NCBI RefSeq assembly: GCF_000473205.1
Contig: NZ_KI421507.1
Location: 3,643,057 to 3,707,056, forward strand
Direction of reading: 5' to 3'
DNA length: 64,000 nt
DNA from: Pseudophaeobacter arcticus DSM 23566
GTDB lineage: Bacteria > Pseudomonadota > Alphaproteobacteria > Rhodobacterales > Rhodobacteraceae
Position numbers and translations under genes: made by a program. The notes beneath the pieces are model-generated. The model did no database searches. It saw nothing but the letters and a program-made list of their open reading frames with translations, and was not told where the DNA came from. Of this stretch, positions 1 to 8,343 are shown piece by piece. The first letter of the stretch is position 1. Every line of letters begins with the position of its first letter.

Positions 1-32
1 GGGCCTTGATGTTTCTGCAGACTGGCTGCGGC

Positions 33-887
33 TTAGCTTGGGCTCATGCCGCGCAGGCGCTCGGACCGGCGCCGCAGCATTTCCACGGTCGCCAGCAGCA
101 CGATGGAGATCGCCACCAAGATTGTCGCAACCGCCAGAATGGTGGGGGAAATCTGCTCACGCAGGCCGATAAACATCTGCCAGGGCAGTGTCTTTTGACC
201 GGCCGAGCCGACAAACAGAACCACCACAACCTCGTCAAACGACGTGATAAAGGCAAACAGACCACCAGAGATCACGCCCGGCAAGATCAAGGGCATCTGG
301 ATGCGGAAGAAGGTGGTTACCGGATCCGCTCCCATATTTGCCGCCGCACGGGTCAGCGAGCGGTCAAAACCCACCAGCGTTGCCGTTACGGTGATGATCA
401 CAAAGGGAATACCCAGGGCCGCGTGGGCCAGAACCACACCAAGATATGTCCCCTGCAGGCCAATACGGCTGTAGAAGAAATACATGCCCGCAGCCGAGAT
501 GATCAGCGGAACGATCATCGGCGAGATCAGAATCGCCATGATCGCCCGGCGAAACGGCACATGGGGCTGGCTAAGACCAATTGCCGCCAGGGTTCCGAAG
601 CTCACAGAGACAATCGTCGCCATCGGGGCAATCTTAAGCGAGTTCCACATCGCGCTTTGCCAAGAGTCGTTGCTGAAGAAATCACGATAGTGTTTCAGCG
701 AAAACCCGTCCGGATCCAGCCGCAGCATCTCCGGTGTGAAGGTAAAGAAGTCCTGCGCGTTAAAGCTCAGCGGGATGATCACCACGATCGGAGCAATCAG
801 GAAGAAGAAGATCAACCCACAGATCACCCGAAAGGAGTAGTACCAGGCCCGCTGGCCGGTGGTCGCATATGGAGGAAGTGCACTCAT
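33..887 (-). CDS. Spermidine/putrescine-type ABC transporter permease (PotC-like)
   Basis: This 284-residue inner-membrane protein is one of two permease subunits of a polyamine-type ABC importer. It begins with a cytoplasmic stretch and a first membrane helix near residues 17-40, and about six hydrophobic segments are visible. The loop that docks on the ATPase carries the EAA-type signature (RAAANMGADP, about residue 170). Length and layout match PotC/PotI proteins. It is the last gene of a leftward set (ATPase, binding protein, permease, permease) and starts 6 bases after the previous stop, so it is very probably co-transcribed. The substrate is inferred from the family and from the aminotransferase and second polyamine importer nearby; other amines or amino-acid derivatives remain possible. 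Confidence 0.85.
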   Translation of the reverse strand: MSALPPYATTGQRAWYYSFRVICGLIFFFLIAPIVVIIPLSFNAQDFFTFTPEMLRLDPDGFSLKHYRDFFSNDSWQSAMWNSLKIAPMATIVSVSFGTLAAIGLSQPHVPFRRAIMAILISPMIVPLIISAAGMYFFYSRIGLQGTYLGVVLAHAALGIPFVIITVTATLVGFDRSLTRAAANMGADPVTTFFRIQMPLILPGVISGGLFAFITSFDEVVVVLFVGSAGQKTLPWQMFIGLREQISPTILAVATILVAISIVLLATVEMLRRRSERLRGMSPS

Positions 888-893
888 TGTCGG

Positions 894-2165
894 TTACCCC
901 AGCTTCACGTTGTCGATGCCGACAATCTTGTCATAGACCCAGTACAGCAGCAGAACCACCGCGAGAAGGATCGAACCCAGCGCCGCGCCCAGACCCCAGT
1001 TGCCCGATGTCGAGATATGATAGGCAATCAGGTTAGAGATGAAGGTACCTTTGGTCCCCCCCACCAGGGCAGGTGTGATATAGTAGCCAACCGCCAGGAT
1101 GAAGACGAGGATCGAACCCGCGCCGATGCCTGGAATCGACTGGGGGAAATAAACCCGCCAGAAGGCTGTCCAGTTGGTGGCGCCCAGCGATTTGGCCGCC
1201 CGCAGATAGGTTGGCTGGATTGTCTGCATCACCGAATACATCGGCAGGATCATAAAGGGCAGCAGGATATGGGTCATCGCAATGATGGTGCCCAGTTCGT
1301 TGTTGATCAAGACAAGCCTGTTGTCATCACTAACCAGCCCTATCCAGACCAGGACGTCATTGATAACACCTTGTTGCTGCAGCAGGATTTTCCAGGACGA
1401 GGTTCGCACCAGCAGCGAAGTCCAGAAGGGCAGAAGCACCAGGATCAGCAGCATATTGGCAGAGCGCGTGGTGATATTGGCCAGCAGCCAGGCAACCGGA
1501 TAGCCCAACATAATGCAGCTGAAGGTGATGATCATCGACATCCGCATGGTGCGGATCAGCATGGTGTTGTAAATGCGTTCCGTTTCAGGACGGACCTCGG
1601 CGCCATCAGCGCCCAGTTTCATGTCCACCGCGTTGAGGAAATACCCCATGGTACGGGGACCGGAATATGTCTTGATGGTGCGCCACAGTTCGATATCAGC
1701 CCAGCCATCGTTGAGCTCGATCAGGCGCTCCTTGTAGGGGCCGTCGTTTTCAACATCCCATTTTCTGATCTGGCGGCCGGATTTACGAAACACCGAGGAC
1801 AGGCCAGGATTCTCATAGTTCAGGCGTTTGGCCACTTTGGTGTGAACCTTGATCTCCGCCGCAGCCTTTAGATCCACCGCCAGCGCGGCAAAAACTGCCT
1901 CGTCCGGCAATTCCGATGTGGCGGGATCCCAGCTTTCAAGCGCTGCCACCGTTTTGGGCAGAACTTCCTGAACGATTCGGTTGTCCACCGAACGGAACAG
2001 CATATCGCCAACAGGCAGGATGAAGGTCAAAAGGATAAACAGGAGCAGCGGTGCAATCAGCATCAAGGCCCTGATCTTCTGCATCCGCAGTGCCTTCGCG
2101 AGGCTACGCTTTAGCGGCGTGCCATCAGCGGCCAGCACTGGGCCGTTTTGGGTAGTGTCACTCAT
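894..2165 (-). CDS. ABC transporter permease with a long periplasmic loop (PotB-like)
   Basis: This 423-residue protein is the partner permease of the polyamine-type importer. The first membrane helix lies near residues 33-54 and the second only near 209-229, so about 150 mostly polar residues separate them on the expected periplasmic side. The rest is a normal PotB-like core with an EAA loop (LGATNWTAFWRVYFP). Ordinary PotB/PotH proteins are about 280-300 residues, so the loop accounts for the extra length. The gene follows the binding-protein gene after a 91-base gap that holds a strong hairpin, and it precedes the second permease by 6 bases. The role of the loop is unknown; it could contact the binding protein. 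Confidence 0.83.
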   Translation of the reverse strand: MSDTTQNGPVLAADGTPLKRSLAKALRMQKIRALMLIAPLLLFILLTFILPVGDMLFRSVDNRIVQEVLPKTVAALESWDPATSELPDEAVFAALAVDLKAAAEIKVHTKVAKRLNYENPGLSSVFRKSGRQIRKWDVENDGPYKERLIELNDGWADIELWRTIKTYSGPRTMGYFLNAVDMKLGADGAEVRPETERIYNTMLIRTMRMSMIITFSCIMLGYPVAWLLANITTRSANMLLILVLLPFWTSLLVRTSSWKILLQQQGVINDVLVWIGLVSDDNRLVLINNELGTIIAMTHILLPFMILPMYSVMQTIQPTYLRAAKSLGATNWTAFWRVYFPQSIPGIGAGSILVFILAVGYYITPALVGGTKGTFISNLIAYHISTSGNWGLGAALGSILLAVVLLLYWVYDKIVGIDNVKLG

Positions 2166-2201
2166 GGTGGGGGTCCCCGTCGGGTCGTTTTTTTTGGTGG
2201 A

Positions 2202-2234
2202 GAAAGGGCCCAGAATTTGGATCCGGGCCCTTTC
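2202..2234 (-). terminator. Intercistronic hairpin between binding-protein and permease genes
   Basis: A perfect 10-base-pair inverted repeat (GAAAGGGCCC with GGGCCCTTTC) surrounds a 13-base loop just after the stop of the binding-protein gene. On the transcribed strand no T-run follows, so it is more likely an mRNA-stabilising or partial-termination structure than a full terminator. Such hairpins commonly let the binding protein be made in excess over the permeases. Confidence 0.55.
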
Positions 2235-2256
2235 CCGTTGTCACAACGAGGTCAGA

Positions 2257-3363
2257 TTATTTAACCAACCAGGCCTGGAATTTCGCATCCAGATCGTCGC
2301 GGTTATCTGCCCACCACTCATAGTCATAGGTGTGCACGTTGCCAGAGTTGGCAGGGTCGGTTGGCATGTGAGGCGCCATTTCGATACCCAGTTCAGCGTG
2401 CTTACCAACCAGCGGTGCCGAGGAGGCACGAGCAGGACCGTAAGAAATGTAAGCAGCCTGATCAGCCAGACGCTGGGTGTCGGTTGCAAATCTCAGGAAG
2501 TCCATTGCGCGGGCTTTGCGGTCCGCAGGCAGACCGGCGGGAACGATCCAGCCGTCAAGGTCAAAGGACTGCATGTCCCAGAGCATACCAATTGGCTGGT
2601 TCTGCTCGGCAATCGCCGAGAACAGACGACCGTTGAAGGTCGAGCCCATGACAACTTCACCATCGGCCAGCAGCTGAGGTGTTTCCGCGCCGGCAGACCA
2701 CCAGACAACGCTGTCTTTGATGGTGTCAAGCTTGGCCAGACCACGGGCTACGCCTTCGTCGGTACCCAGAACGTCATAGATTTCGTCCTTGGCAACGCCG
2801 TCGCAGTACAGAGCCCATTCCATGTTGTCGATTGGGCGCTTCTGCAGCGAACGCTTGCCTGGGAATTTTTCCAGGTCAAAGATGTCGCAAACAGAGGTTG
2901 GTGCTTCGGCGCCAACCAGATCGGTGCGGTAGCCAAAGGTGGTCGAGTAGACGATCTGTGGTACAAAGCAGTCAGAAACCAGCAGGTCGCCAAAGTCCTC
3001 GGACGCCAAGGTGCCATCGGGGGCAGCGGCCAGATCTTCGTCGTGGTTGATTTCTTCGGCCAGACCTTCGTCACACAGGCGCATGGCGTCAGATGCAACA
3101 ACGTCAACCAGATCCCAGGTTACATTGCCGGCTTCGTTCATGGCGCGCAGCTTGGCAACCGCTTCCGCCGAGCTTTCGTCCCAAACGGCTTTGACGCCAT
3201 CGTTGGCGGCCAGATAGGGCTCAACATAGGCTTTGTTCTGGCTGTCCTGATAGGCACCGCCCCAGGATACCAGGGTCAAGTCATTGGCCATGTCCTCGGC
3301 AAAGGCCGCTGGCGCGATCAACGCCGTAGTCATTGCCAATGCTGACAGTTTTGTCATCTTCAT
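2257..3363 (-). CDS. Polyamine-type ABC transporter substrate-binding protein
   Basis: This 368-residue periplasmic protein captures the substrate for the adjacent permeases. It has a Sec signal peptide with probable cleavage after residue 22 (AFA|ED). The mature protein opens with LTLVSWGGAYQDSQ, typical of the PotD/PotF-like family of extracellular binding proteins. The start is supported by an AAGGAGAGA ribosome-binding site just upstream. It lies between the ATPase gene (87-base gap with a hairpin) and the permeases. It differs clearly from the second binding protein at 7144-8229, so the two importers probably have different preferences. Exact ligand specificity cannot be read from the sequence. 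Confidence 0.87.
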   Translation of the reverse strand: MKMTKLSALAMTTALIAPAAFAEDMANDLTLVSWGGAYQDSQNKAYVEPYLAANDGVKAVWDESSAEAVAKLRAMNEAGNVTWDLVDVVASDAMRLCDEGLAEEINHDEDLAAAPDGTLASEDFGDLLVSDCFVPQIVYSTTFGYRTDLVGAEAPTSVCDIFDLEKFPGKRSLQKRPIDNMEWALYCDGVAKDEIYDVLGTDEGVARGLAKLDTIKDSVVWWSAGAETPQLLADGEVVMGSTFNGRLFSAIAEQNQPIGMLWDMQSFDLDGWIVPAGLPADRKARAMDFLRFATDTQRLADQAAYISYGPARASSAPLVGKHAELGIEMAPHMPTDPANSGNVHTYDYEWWADNRDDLDAKFQAWLVK

Positions 3364-3405
3364 AAGAAGTCTCTCCTTGTTGTATGTCGTTCGTTCGTTA
3401 TTGCC

Positions 3406-3428
3406 CTCCCGGTCATATTCGCCGGGAG
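3406..3428. repeat. Small intercistronic hairpin
   Basis: A 7-base inverted repeat (CTCCCGG and CCGGGAG, 9-base loop) lies between the ATPase and binding-protein genes of the leftward importer. No T-run follows. It may shape relative expression of the two genes. Confidence 0.35.
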
Positions 3429-3450
3429 TTGTGCCTTTGTGCAGTATGGA

Positions 3451-4551
3451 TCAGGCGTCCAGGGCGTGGCAGTCATCGGGCAACCAGCCGATTTCGATCT
3501 GCTGACCCGGCTTAAGACGGACCTGATCCGGAGCATTCCGTGTCTTGATGACAAAATCCTCATTGCCTGCAACCCGCAGACGGGTGCGGAAGATGTCACC
3601 CATATAAATGAACTCAAGCACTTCTGCCTTCAGGGTGTGAACCCCCTCGGCAAGACGGTCCTTATTGTATTCAACGCGCTCTGGGCGAATGGAAACACGG
3701 GTCCGTTCGCCAGGTTTGCTGACATTGACAGGCCGACAGTCGATCAGCTCACCATCGTCCAGCTGCACCAGGGCGACACCATTGCTGATCTCTTTGACGG
3801 TGCCTTCCAGCGTGTTGTTCTCGCCAATGAACTGCGCCACAAAACTGTTTTGCGGTTCTTCATACAGCTTGTCTGGCGGCGCCAGCTGCTGAATGCGGCC
3901 ATCTTCAAACACCGCAACCCGGTCAGACATGGTCAAAGCTTCGGTCTGGTCGTGAGTCACATAGACAACGGTAATACCCAGGCGGTGCGCCAGGTGGGTG
4001 ATTTCGAACTGCATCTTTTCCCGCAGCTGCTTGTCCAGCGCGCCCAGGGGCTCATCCATCAAAACCAGTTCAGGTTCAAACACCAGCGCCCGCGCCAGGG
4101 CAATACGCTGCTGCTGACCACCAGAAAGCTGCGAGGGACGGCGACCACCAAAGGCGCCCATTTCCACCATGTCCAGCGCGCGCTTTACTTTCGCTTCACG
4201 CTCGGACTTGCCGATCTTGCGGACTTCCAGCGGGAAGGAGAGGTTTTCGGCAATGGTCATGTGGGGGAACAGGGCGTAGTTCTGGAACACCATGCCGATG
4301 CCGCGTTTATGCGGCGGGATATTGTTGATCGAGGTGCCACCGAGACGAATATCGCCATGGGTTGCCGTCTCAAATCCAGCCAACATCATCAAGCAGGTGG
4401 TTTTACCAGAACCCGAGGGGCCCAGCATGGTGAGGAACTCACCTTTGGGCATAATGAGGTTCAGGTCTTTTACGACTAGATTTTCGCCGTCGTAGCTCTT
4501 TTGCACGCGTTCGAATTCTACGAACGCGTCAGTATTAGACGCATCAGCCAA
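3451..4551 (-). CDS. Polyamine-type ABC transporter ATP-binding protein (PotA-like)
   Basis: This 366-residue cytoplasmic ATPase powers the leftward importer. The Walker A motif GPSGSGKTT is at residues 44-52, the ABC signature LSGGQQQR near 142, and Walker B with the D-loop (LMDEPLGALD) near 165. The C-terminal third is the TOBE-type regulatory domain found in PotA/MalK-class ATPases. The start codon is TTG; it is preferred because GGGGAG sits 6 bases upstream and no better ATG precedes the conserved region. It is the first gene of its operon (ATPase, binding protein, permease, permease), so its promoter must lie in the stretch to its right. Confidence 0.9.
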   Translation of the reverse strand: MADASNTDAFVEFERVQKSYDGENLVVKDLNLIMPKGEFLTMLGPSGSGKTTCLMMLAGFETATHGDIRLGGTSINNIPPHKRGIGMVFQNYALFPHMTIAENLSFPLEVRKIGKSEREAKVKRALDMVEMGAFGGRRPSQLSGGQQQRIALARALVFEPELVLMDEPLGALDKQLREKMQFEITHLAHRLGITVVYVTHDQTEALTMSDRVAVFEDGRIQQLAPPDKLYEEPQNSFVAQFIGENNTLEGTVKEISNGVALVQLDDGELIDCRPVNVSKPGERTRVSIRPERVEYNKDRLAEGVHTLKAEVLEFIYMGDIFRTRLRVAGNEDFVIKTRNAPDQVRLKPGQQIEIGWLPDDCHALDA

Positions 4552-4847
4552 AGCAGGCTCCCCGTTTTATTATAATCGGCAGATTGGTTCTGCGCTTCTA
4601 TCGTGATGTAAGCATACCCTTGGCAAGGGATGCAACCGCATCATCACTATAAATCATTAGACCAGCTTAGGCCGCAACGATAGACAGTTCGGACTCGCAG
4701 CGACTCCCAGCGATAGATTTGCGACAGATTTGTGCAGTTTCCGCTAACACTGGGGAGCTCTTGAAGCGCCATATGCCAAAAGGCCTCACACCGGGTGAGG
4801 TGCAAGGCCTAAGTCGTTTTGGCAAGAGTAGGCGTCGAAATGCGGGA
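4552..4847. other. Intergenic stretch: promoter region and probable terminator
   Basis: No gene is seen here. The left part should contain the promoter of the leftward ABC operon; an AT-rich tract just upstream of the ATPase start is a possible -10 region. At 4777-4800 a stem (CCTCAC with GTGAGG) followed on the minus strand by CCTTTT is a plausible terminator for the aminotransferase gene to the right. Confidence 0.45.
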
Positions 4848-6242
4848 TCAGGCGCTGTGCAGCAGGTCTTTTTCCTGCAAGATTGCATAGCATTCGTCCA
4901 GCGAGGTCCGCGCCCGCGCGATCAAGAGGTCGATTTCCTCAGGGGTGATCACCAGCGGTGGCGAGATAATCATCCGGTCGCCCACATGCCGCATAACGAG
5001 GTTATTGGCAAAGCAGCGCTCGCGGCAGATAAACCCAACCGTTCCCGCCTCAGCGGCAAACCCCGCCCGGGTCGCCTTGTTCGGGACCAAAGCAATCGAC
5101 CCCATCATACCAACAATCCTGGCTTCCCCCACCAGCGGGTGATCGACCAGGGATTCCCATTTCTCTTTCAGATAGGGACCAGCGACATCCTGAACATGGC
5201 CAACGACATTCTCTTCTTCGAGAATACGCAGGTTTTCCAGCGCCACAGCCGAGGATACGGGATGACCGGAATAGGTATAGCCGTGGTTGAACTCATCCGA
5301 GTCAATCACCGATGCAATCTCATCGCTGACAATCGACCCGCCGATGGGCGCATAGCCTGACGACAGCCCCTTGGCGATGGTCATGATATCCGGGCGGATA
5401 CCCACGGTTTGTGAGCCAAACCAATTGCCGGTGCGGCCAAAGCCACAGATCACCTCATCCGCGATCAGCAGGATTTCATACTTGTCGCAGATCCGCTGGA
5501 TTTCAGGCCAATAGGTGGCAGGCGGCACGATAACACCACCAGCACCCTGAATGGGTTCGGCGATAAAGGCCGCAACCCGGTCCTCGCCCAGCTCCAGAAT
5601 TGCCGCTTCCAGCTCCTGTGCCCGCGCCAGGCCAAAATCATCCTCTGGGGTGTCGCCGCCTTCGGCCCACCAATGTGGCTGATTGATGTGGTGAATGTCA
5701 GGGATTGGCAGACCGCCCTGCGCGTGCATCGCGCTCATCCCCCCCAGGGAACCACTGCCCACCGAGGAGCCGTGATAGGCATTTTTGCGGCTGATAATGA
5801 TGGATTTTGTCGGTTTGCCTTTGAGCGCCCAATAGTGCCGCACCATGCGGATATTGGTGTCATTGGCCTCGGACCCCGACCCGGCAAAGAACACATGGTT
5901 CAGATCCCCCGGCGCCAGCTCAGCGATTTTGGCGGCCAGCGCAATGACAGGCACATGGGTGGTTTGGAAAAAGGTGTTGTAATAGGGCAGTTCCCGCATT
6001 TGGCGCGCGGCCACATCGGCCAGCTCATCACGGCCATAGCCAATGTTGACGCACCACAGACCCGCCATGGCGTCGAGGATCTCATTGCCCTCGCTATCGG
6101 TCAGGGTCACGCCCGAGGCGCGGGTAATGATACGGCTGCCTTTTTCAGCCAATTCGCCGTTGGCGGTAAAGGGGTGCATATGGTGGGCAGCATCCAAAGC
6201 CTGCAATTCGGCTGTGGGCATGTGATTGGTGATCGCGTTCAT
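4848..6242 (-). CDS. Class III pyridoxal-phosphate aminotransferase, probably polyamine (SpuC-like)
   Basis: This 464-residue cytoplasmic enzyme transfers an amino group from an omega-amine to a keto acid. Class III hallmarks are clear: SGSEAND at about 122-128 for phosphate binding, the cofactor-contacting DEV at 262-264, and the Schiff-base lysine K291 in TIAKGLSSGY. Full length and the N-terminal LWCVNIGYG segment resemble putrescine- or beta-alanine-pyruvate aminotransferases. It lies between two polyamine-type importers and next to a GntR regulator, so putrescine-pyruvate aminotransferase is the best inference. Taurine or beta-alanine transamination cannot be excluded. The same substrate could alternatively be handled by the flavoenzyme at 11164. 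Confidence 0.85.
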   Translation of the reverse strand: MNAITNHMPTAELQALDAAHHMHPFTANGELAEKGSRIITRASGVTLTDSEGNEILDAMAGLWCVNIGYGRDELADVAARQMRELPYYNTFFQTTHVPVIALAAKIAELAPGDLNHVFFAGSGSEANDTNIRMVRHYWALKGKPTKSIIISRKNAYHGSSVGSGSLGGMSAMHAQGGLPIPDIHHINQPHWWAEGGDTPEDDFGLARAQELEAAILELGEDRVAAFIAEPIQGAGGVIVPPATYWPEIQRICDKYEILLIADEVICGFGRTGNWFGSQTVGIRPDIMTIAKGLSSGYAPIGGSIVSDEIASVIDSDEFNHGYTYSGHPVSSAVALENLRILEEENVVGHVQDVAGPYLKEKWESLVDHPLVGEARIVGMMGSIALVPNKATRAGFAAEAGTVGFICRERCFANNLVMRHVGDRMIISPPLVITPEEIDLLIARARTSLDECYAILQEKDLLHSA

Positions 6243-6308
6243 CAGGCAGACTCCATCAGTGATGAGATTGGCCCCAGAATATGATCAAATTCCGCCATGT
6301 CAATCGAA

Positions 6309-7004
6309 TCAGTTACTGCTGCCCAACCCCAGACTCACTTGCTCCATGCCCTGTTCGACATCTTTTTCCATCGCCAGCGCCACTTTTTCTACCTCCCCCC
6401 GACGCATGGCCTCGATGATGTCCTTGTGGCGGTCAGGGAAGCTCTGGGTTCCAAAGCGACCGCAGACCACCCGCAGCGATGGACCAAAGCGCAGCCAGAG
6501 CCGATCTGCCAGGTCTGACATTATGGGGGCGTCGGCGCAGGCATAGAGTTCGGAATGGAAGCTGTAGTTCTGCACCAGATAGCCCGTCACATCCCCCGCA
6601 GAAATGGCCTGATCCAGGACGGTATCAATCTTTTCCAAACGGGTGATCTGGTCGGCAGAGATGCGCAAAGCCGCCCGGCGCGCTAGCTCGGTTTCTATTG
6701 TTTTCCTTACAAAACTTAGCTCATCTATGTCCTCTGGCCGCAGCAAAGGTACCGAGACCCGACGGTTGCCTTGAAACATCAAAGCGCCATCGGAAATCAA
6801 CCGGCGAATGGCCTCGCGTACCGGGGTCATTCCGGCCCCTAGGGACTCGGTCAGACCCTGGATGGTGACCGCCTGTCCCGGGGCCAGTTCCCCAAAAAGA
6901 ATCTGCGCGCGCATCTTTTGATAAACGGTCTCATGGGCGGGCAATTTGGGCCCGTCATCCGGGGCGGCCTGGCCTGCCTGAGATGCTGATTTGGTCACCA
7001 ACAC
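6309..7004 (-). CDS. GntR-family (FadR/FCD subfamily) transcriptional regulator
   Basis: This 231-residue DNA-binding protein probably controls the surrounding polyamine genes. An N-terminal winged helix-turn-helix spans about residues 25-90 (GMTPVREAIRRL is the recognition region), followed by an all-helical FCD ligand-binding domain from about 95 to 220 with conserved His and Arg residues. The GTG start at 7004 has AGGAGG about 10 bases upstream; a second GTG two codons downstream is also possible. It is divergent from potF (7144) and lies 66 bases from the aminotransferase start, the usual layout for a local repressor. The effector may be a polyamine or a degradation product. Confidence 0.85.
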   Translation of the reverse strand: MLVTKSASQAGQAAPDDGPKLPAHETVYQKMRAQILFGELAPGQAVTIQGLTESLGAGMTPVREAIRRLISDGALMFQGNRRVSVPLLRPEDIDELSFVRKTIETELARRAALRISADQITRLEKIDTVLDQAISAGDVTGYLVQNYSFHSELYACADAPIMSDLADRLWLRFGPSLRVVCGRFGTQSFPDRHKDIIEAMRRGEVEKVALAMEKDVEQGMEQVSLGLGSSN

Positions 7005-7026
7005 TTGCGATTATCCTCCTAAATTT

Positions 7027-7053
7027 TGGGCAGTTTGCACGAAGTTCTGCCCA
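7027..7053. promoter_or_regulatory. Inverted repeat in the GntR/potF divergent promoter
   Basis: TGGGCAG and CTGCCCA form a perfect 7-base inverted repeat with a 13-base spacer in the 139-base gap between the regulator and potF. A second short repeat (TTGCC and GGCAA) lies at 7072-7087. Either could be the operator of the GntR protein. Neither matches the classic FadR GT-N-AC core. Confidence 0.35.
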
Positions 7054-7143
7054 GTGGAAACATAAACAGTATTGCCGAATGAGGCAAAACTTGATCAAAT
7101 CTAGCTCAGCCGGGCAGACACCGGTACCCACAGGGAGATTTCC

Positions 7144-8229
7144 ATGACACTCAAAATGATGACAACGACCGCCATCGTCGCCTTGCTCGGCTCTGTCGCC
7201 ATGGCAGATGAAGTGCGCGTCTACAACTGGTCCGACTATATTGATGAAGCGCTGCTGGAAAAGTTCGAAGCTGAAACCGGCATCAAACTGATCTATGATG
7301 TCTTTGACAGCAATGAACTGCTGCAAACAAAAATGCTGGCCGGTGGATCTGGGTATGACGTGGTGGTGCCAAGTGGCACTTTCCTGCAGCGTCAGATCAT
7401 CGCCGGGTCCTTTCAGAAGCTGGACATGTCCAAGCTGCCCAACCACAAGAACATGTGGGATGTCGTGGAATCCCGCACCGAACAATACGACCCGGACAAT
7501 GCCTATTCCATCAACTACATGTGGGGCACCACCGGCATCGGTGTAAACCTCGGCAAGGTCAAGGAACTGCTGGGTGACGATGCTCCGATCAACTCGCTTG
7601 ATCTGGTCTTTAACCCCGCCAATATGGAAAAGCTGAGCGAATGCGGCGTGCATTTCCTCGACGCTCCTGCCGAGATGATTCCGGCGGCGCTGAAATACAT
7701 CGGCGAAGACCCCAACAGCCATGACCCCGAAGTGCTCGCCAAGGCCGAAGCTGTCTTCTTGGCCATTCGCCCCTATATCCAGAAATTCCACTCTTCCGAG
7801 TATATCAATGGTCTGGCAAACGGCGATATCTGCGTGGCCGTTGGTTGGTCCGGTGACGTCCTGCAGGCCCGTGATCGCGCCGCCGAAGCCAATAACGGTG
7901 TTGAAATCGCCTATCATGCGGCGATCGAAGGCGCGCAGATGTGGTTTGACCAGATGGCCATTCCAGTCGATGCCCCCAATCCAGATGCGGCGCATGTGTT
8001 CCTGAACTTCATCATGGATCCGCAGAATATGGCTGACGCGTCGAACTATGTTTACTACGCCAACGGCAACAAGGCATCGCAAGAGTTCCTGGTCGAAGAC
8101 GTGATCGGCGACCCGGCGATCTACCCGGATGAGGCCACGCTGGCCAACCTCTTCACCACCACGCCCTATGCCCCCAAGGTGCAGCGTATCGTGACCCGGA
8201 TGTGGACCAAAATCAAATCAGGCACCTGA
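7144..8229 (+). CDS. potF: Putrescine-type ABC transporter substrate-binding protein (PotF-like)
   Basis: This 361-residue periplasmic binding protein delivers a polyamine to the downstream PotGHI-like complex. A signal peptide ends near residue 21 (AMA|DE), and the mature N-terminus EVRVYNWSDYID is characteristic of PotF/PotD/SpuD proteins. A GGGAGA ribosome-binding site precedes the ATG. It heads a rightward operon of binding protein, ATPase, two permeases and an amine-oxidising flavoenzyme. A stem followed by TTTT after its stop probably limits downstream transcription so that binding protein is in excess. Putrescine is the best guess for the ligand; spermidine or related amines are possible. 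Confidence 0.9.
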   Translation: MTLKMMTTTAIVALLGSVAMADEVRVYNWSDYIDEALLEKFEAETGIKLIYDVFDSNELLQTKMLAGGSGYDVVVPSGTFLQRQIIAGSFQKLDMSKLPNHKNMWDVVESRTEQYDPDNAYSINYMWGTTGIGVNLGKVKELLGDDAPINSLDLVFNPANMEKLSECGVHFLDAPAEMIPAALKYIGEDPNSHDPEVLAKAEAVFLAIRPYIQKFHSSEYINGLANGDICVAVGWSGDVLQARDRAAEANNGVEIAYHAAIEGAQMWFDQMAIPVDAPNPDAAHVFLNFIMDPQNMADASNYVYYANGNKASQEFLVEDVIGDPAIYPDEATLANLFTTTPYAPKVQRIVTRMWTKIKSGT

Positions 8230-8247
8230 TCTCAGACGCCTGATCCG

Positions 8248-8274
8248 GCAGGGTGCCCAGCGCGCCCTGCTTTT
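8248..8274 (+). terminator. Hairpin with TTTT after potF (attenuator)
   Basis: A 9-base-pair stem with one G-U pair (GCAGGGTGC with GCGCCCTGC) and a 5-base loop is followed by TTTT. It sits between potF and potG of the same operon, so it is more likely a partial terminator or 3'-stabilising hairpin than a full stop. Confidence 0.55.
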
Positions 8275-8343
8275 CCTAGTTGCGACAAACCTCTGACAGT
8301 GCGGCATGCAGCCAGCGCCTTCAGAAATTGCGAGGGACCCAGT

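Noticed and set aside
6..1871. 621-codon open frame on the plus strand opposite the two left permease genes
   Set aside because: It is rich in Gln, His, Arg and Asp with no family resemblance, while the opposite strand encodes two clear membrane permeases. It is a GC-driven antisense shadow.
1981..3345. 454-codon open frame opposite the left binding-protein gene
   Set aside because: The opposite strand encodes a protein with signal peptide and family pattern; this frame has neither.
6955..8082. 375-codon open frame opposite potF
   Set aside because: potF on the plus strand has a signal peptide, ribosome-binding site and operon context, so the antisense frame is a shadow.
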